This document shows positions 60,943 to 64,000 of a stretch of 64,000 nt of DNA, one piece after another (positions within the stretch are counted from its first letter, which is position 1; every line of letters begins with the position of its first letter). The notes beneath the pieces were generated by a model. That model ran no database searches. It was not told the DNA's origin and worked only from the letters and a program-made list of their open reading frames with translations. The translations under genes were made by a program, and so were the position numbers. Origin of the DNA: Castor canadensis (lineage: Eukaryota; Chordata; Mammalia; Rodentia; Castoridae); assembly GCF_047511655.1 (NCBI RefSeq), contig NC_133400.1, forward strand, positions 4,253,001 to 4,317,000, given 5' to 3'.

Positions 60943-61093
60943 CTCAGCAGGGCCCTGCGGGCAATGACCAGACCATGGCAGTCATGAAGCTGCCGGCCTG
61001 AGAACTCCAGCCAGCCAGCACAGCTGCCGTTGCCTGTCCCCAGTGCCACCAGCTCATAGGTCTCCTTGGTGTGGCCCCTGGAGCCTGGGATCT
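60943..61093 (-). CDS. ADAD2: ADAD2 exon carrying the degenerate deaminase 'HAE' site
   Basis: Encodes [20 protein letters not shown], then [20 protein letters not shown] and LVIARRALL. In active ADARs the motif here is C-H-A-E, with His binding zinc and Glu shuttling the proton. In this protein it reads C-H-G-L, so the histidine is kept but the catalytic glutamate is absent. Splice sites cacag (acceptor) and gtgagg (donor) are consensus, and the Arg codon is split 2+1 with the next exon. The loss of this Glu is a known family trait of ADAD proteins, not damage to this copy. Confidence 0.94.
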
Positions 61094-61179
61094 CTGTGCA
61101 TGGAGGGCAAAAAAGGGTCAGTGGTAGACAAGGGCCTAAGGAGGCCAGCAGAGGTGGGCAGAGACAGCGCAATCCCTAC

Positions 61180-61305
61180 CCCTCTCCAGGATGACTGCAG
61201 CCACAGTCCCCTTGCAGGCCTGGTATGGCGAGTCCTCATCCAGCAGGCGATCCAACCCGGCACTGACGACAGCCGCACAGCGCTGCTCGTGGGTCAGGAT
61301 GTTCT
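61180..61305 (-). CDS. ADAD2: ADAD2 exon: start of the deaminase-like domain
   Basis: Encodes [19 protein letters not shown], then [23 protein letters not shown]. This corresponds to the opening helices and first strand of the ADAR-type adenosine-deaminase (A_deamin) domain. The acceptor is cttgtgcag and the donor gtaggg. Both ends split a Glu codon 1+2, matching the neighbouring exons. The donor follows a run of G, so a shift of one base would break the frame; the phase that fits the next exon was chosen. Confidence 0.92.
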
Positions 61306-61390
61306 CTGCACAAGGGCCAGAGGGCTTCAGTGGCACCCAAAGCCATGCCTCTCCCCTCAGTGCTGGGGCTTAGGCCAAGAGCCCACTTAC

Positions 61391-61438
61391 CTACACTCGG
61401 GGAGGTGAGTGGAAGCGGGCTGGGGGTCCCAGGGGGCT
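61391..61438 (-). CDS. ADAD2: ADAD2 exon: short proline-rich linker
   Basis: A 48-nt exon between acceptor tctttcag and donor gtaagt, both in matching phase (split Glu codons at each end). It encodes PPGTPSPLPLTSPSV, a Pro/Ser linker between the dsRBD and the deaminase-like domain. It was placed by phase, splice sites and similarity to the human linker rather than by any domain motif. Confidence 0.85.
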   Translation of the reverse strand, partial: SPLGPPARFHSPPRV

Positions 61439-61760
61439 CTGAAAGACAGGCAAGGGGAGCCTGTTCCCATGGCTGCTGGGTCTACTCTCCCAACCTCTGG
61501 GATGCCAAGAAGGCAAGGAGACAAAGGTTCCACCTTCCAGACCTAGAAGAGCCCACGAGCTGCTCTCTAGTGGTCCCTTCCTCCAGGGTTGGCAGAACTT
61601 CAAAGTACATCAAAGCAGGGTCAGCACTCTTCTCCAGGCAGATGTCCAGACAGTCCTTGCTGCAACCCGCGCTCACCCACACATACCCCAGAGCCACTTC
61701 AGCACCCCCACAAAAAGCTGCAAACCTTGATCTCTTTTGCCCCAGCTGGGGCTCAGGTAC

Positions 61761-61901
61761 CTGGGCTCTCTAGCTGACTCTTGATGTAGCGGAGGGCAGA
61801 GAGTGCCGCCTGCTGTTTGGCCTCTGTCTTGCTGCTTGCGGTGCCTACAGGGCAGACCACCCCATCCAGTTCCACGCACGTAGAGAAGGGAAAACAGGGA
61901 C
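61761..61901 (-). CDS. ADAD2: ADAD2 exon: end of the double-stranded-RNA-binding domain
   Basis: First ADAD2 exon found in the window. The gene continues to the right of 64000. It enters with two bases of a split Gly codon after the acceptor ttcccag and encodes [19 protein letters not shown], then [25 protein letters not shown]. The G-x-SK-x-EAK-xx-AA-xx-AL pattern is the C-terminal helix of a dsRBD. It leaves at donor gtacct with one base of a Glu codon. Family knowledge: ADAD2 is a testis germ-cell RNA-binding protein related to ADARs and needed for normal spermatogenesis. No exon encoding the expected N-terminal part was recognised between 61902 and 64000, so this gene is partial here only because the window ends. 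Confidence 0.92.
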
Positions 61902-62910
61902 CTGGGAAGGAGGGGAGGAGGAAGGAGCCCCAGGCCCTTTCTAGAAGGGGAAGACCACACCTAGCCACCCCGCCCCTTCTCAGCTGTGGGAAGACAGCCT
62001 CTCTTACCTAGGCTTCCTGCTGACACCTGACACGGAAGACATCCCGAATAACATGGAGACCCCAGCCCCTCCCTAAGTGGGGACTCCATTTACACTAAGC
62101 ACCCCATGTGTCCTTGCACTCTGTGCCCCATAATCAACTCAGCCAGTTCTCGCCAGCCCCCTCTGAAACAGGTGTGGGTGGCTCTACTGCACAGGTGAGG
62201 TGCAGAAAGAATAGGTGGTTGACACAGGTGAGGCAGGACCCAGATCCTAACCATCTCCAGAGCCACGCTACACTGTTCTCGGGATGAAGGCCCTTGAGCG
62301 CACAGGATGGCTTCCTGCCTGCCAGGAGACATGAACTTTTCTTTTCTCTTCTCCTCCAGGGACCCTACATTTGAAAGGTTTTTCTAGTCACTGCAATCAT
62401 TTCGGGTGTTACTTATATCACAGAAGAGACAAATGAAAATTCTAGAACTGGGATCACCTGGTCAAGGGTAGGAACTGATTTAAATTCACAATGCTCATTC
62501 TAGTCATTTCTCAGTAGGACTGCCCTTTTGGAAGGGAACCTGCCTTAGCACTCAGCATTAGCACTGAGATGCACCCCTAAAAAGGCACCAAAAGCAGTGA
62601 GTGTAGATGCATGGAGAAGCAATGTCAGCAGTCATAGCAATAACCAAATCTAGCAAAATCATGGATGGGTGCTAAAACCACAAGGTGACACTACAATGAA
62701 GGCAGAGTATTGCCTTCACACACCTGCTGATGGGACACACTGCCAAAAATGTGACGTCACTCTGATAATGCAGGGCATGAATCCAATCCTAAGAAGACCC
62801 TGTCCAAGTTGGAAGGACAGTGTACAAGATGACCGGCCCTAACTCTTCAAAACATCAATGTCACGTAAGACGAAGAACGATGTTTCAGACAAAAGGAGAT
62901 TAAAGAGGTG

Positions 62911-63030
62911 TGACAGGCCAGGGGTGGTGTCAACACATCGGTAATCCCAGCACTTAGATGGCTGAAGCAAGAGGATTGCTAGCTTGAGGCCAGCCTGGGC
63001 TATGTGTGAGACCCTGTCTGAGAGAAGAGG
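62911..63030 (+). mobile_element. B1 SINE followed by GA-rich tract
   Basis: ggtaatcccagcacttagat, gaggccagcctgggctatgt, gtgagaccctgtct. A purine-rich GA tract runs to about 63100. Confidence 0.88.
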
Positions 63031-63586
63031 AAGGGAGAGTTGGAAAGGGGGGGAAGAGCAGAAGGGAGAGAGGCAGAGAGAGAGAGAACAAGGGGGGGAG
63101 GTGCCAGCTGATTGTAATGTCATACTGGGATGGAAAAAAATAGCAAATGGTAATTAGATGATGGAACCATATCAGTACTGAATCTCCAGAATTTGACCAT
63201 CCTACTTCATAAGGGATGACCCTGTTCTTAAGAAGTACACACTAACGTGTTTAGGGGTAAGGTGCATGTGCCTGCAATCAACCTCCACATTAAAATTCTG
63301 CTTGAGTTAGGGGTGGGTGTATTGAGGAAAAGGAAAGGATATAGGGTATGGTGATGGTTAGACATCTGACATGCCTTACTATTTCTCTTACGAATTGTGT
63401 TTAATCATGTCTCTGTGTCAGGAGCCACCCCTCCTTCAGGAATCTCCAACACTGGCCTGGCAACCTTAAATACATGTAATTGGCCTTTTAAAAAAAAGTG
63501 GTCAGAAAGACCCAGTAGCTTGGAGTATATCCCTTCACCCTCATGGGCAACAGGTGGGTTTTTTGGTTCTGACTTAGGTTTGGTTT

Positions 63587-63692
63587 TCAGTTTTTTAAGA
63601 CAGGGTCTCGCTTTGTAACCCAGACCAGACTTGAACTCATGATTCTCCTGTCTCAGCCTCCCAAAGGCTAGGATTACAAGCATGTCCCACCT
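63587..63692 (-). mobile_element. B1-like SINE, antisense
   Basis: aagacagggtctcgctttgt, gtctcagcctcccaaaggct, ggattacaagcatgtccc. Confidence 0.88.
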
Positions 63693-64000
63693 GCCTCCCA
63701 GACCAGGTGGGGATAACGTTGGCCTCACCATGACCTGGCAGATGTCTGGTGGCGCTGGTGCCCTTAAACACAGGCTGCTCACCCTGCTCACTGCCAGGGG
63801 AGGGTGTGAGGATGGAGATCATCTACTTGGAAAGGTCCTAGTCTCAGGTGCAGCTCCCCATCCCTCTCCTGATTCACCAGGGCTAACCAGTCATCCACCA
63901 GCCTTATGTTCTGGACAGGGAGACCCCTGCTCGCCTCCTCCGGAACCCCCTTCCCTGCCGTGATGACTGGTGACTCCCTCCCACCAGCTGTCCTCAGTCC

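Larger units (their letters stand above)
61902..64000. other. ADAD2 intron or upstream flank, no exon recognised
   Basis: Contains a MIR-like stretch (about 62100-62250), B1-type SINEs (62911-63030 plus; 63587-63692 minus), a GA-rich tract (63020-63100) and otherwise plain sequence. The N-terminal ADAD2 exon was looked for on the minus strand and not seen. Confidence 0.6.

Noticed and set aside
61960-62090. Possible extra ADAD2 exon ending at a gtaaga donor near 62006
   Set aside because: The phase would fit, but the translation (for example CQVSAGSL) does not resemble the expected N-terminal ADAD2 sequence.

Overview
This window is mammalian nuclear DNA and very probably from a rodent. It holds intron-split vertebrate genes, ancient MIR, L2 and L1M repeat relics, and many copies of a SINE that joins B1-like (7SL-derived) units to an ID-like tRNA-derived unit ending in 'gagttcaaaccccagtac'. 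That composite fits castorid or geomyoid rodents such as beaver; the genus is my inference and not proven.

Two protein-coding genes are recognisable, with their 3' ends facing each other. KCNG4 (modulatory voltage-gated potassium channel subunit Kv6.4) lies on the plus strand. It has two coding exons (32550-33299 and 44559-45329) separated by an 11.3 kb intron, and together they give an intact 506-residue protein. ADAD2 (germ-cell adenosine-deaminase-domain protein) lies on the minus strand. Nine consecutive exons (61901 down to 59572) join in a single open frame of 443 residues plus stop. Its first exon or exons lie beyond the right edge. The convergent KCNG4/ADAD2 pair matches human 16q24.1 in inverted orientation.

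Positions 1-32500 form a gene-poor flank upstream of KCNG4. It contains old LINE and LTR relics, SINEs, microsatellites, a truncated 5S rRNA pseudogene (17436-17526) and a 0.9 kb GGT/GAT trinucleotide array (26600-27507). The KCNG4 intron contains several SINEs, an old antisense L1, and an unusual L1 piece (38959-40987) that keeps its 5' end but lacks its 3' end and sits between 16-bp direct repeats inside an older SINE. Positions 45330-59400 separate the two genes. This stretch contains L1 and LTR relics and an AT-rich, homeobox-site-like block (56640-57190) that looks like a conserved regulatory element. From 61902 to 64000 is ADAD2 intronic or upstream sequence with B1-type SINEs.

No novel multi-gene system is visible. 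The most interesting points are the odd L1 insertion, the loss of deaminase active-site residues in ADAD2, a TG-repeat placed just after the ADAD2 poly(A) signal, the altered S6 hinge of KCNG4, and several candidate conserved non-coding blocks. All identifications come from reading the sequence and from recalled family knowledge; no database search was made.
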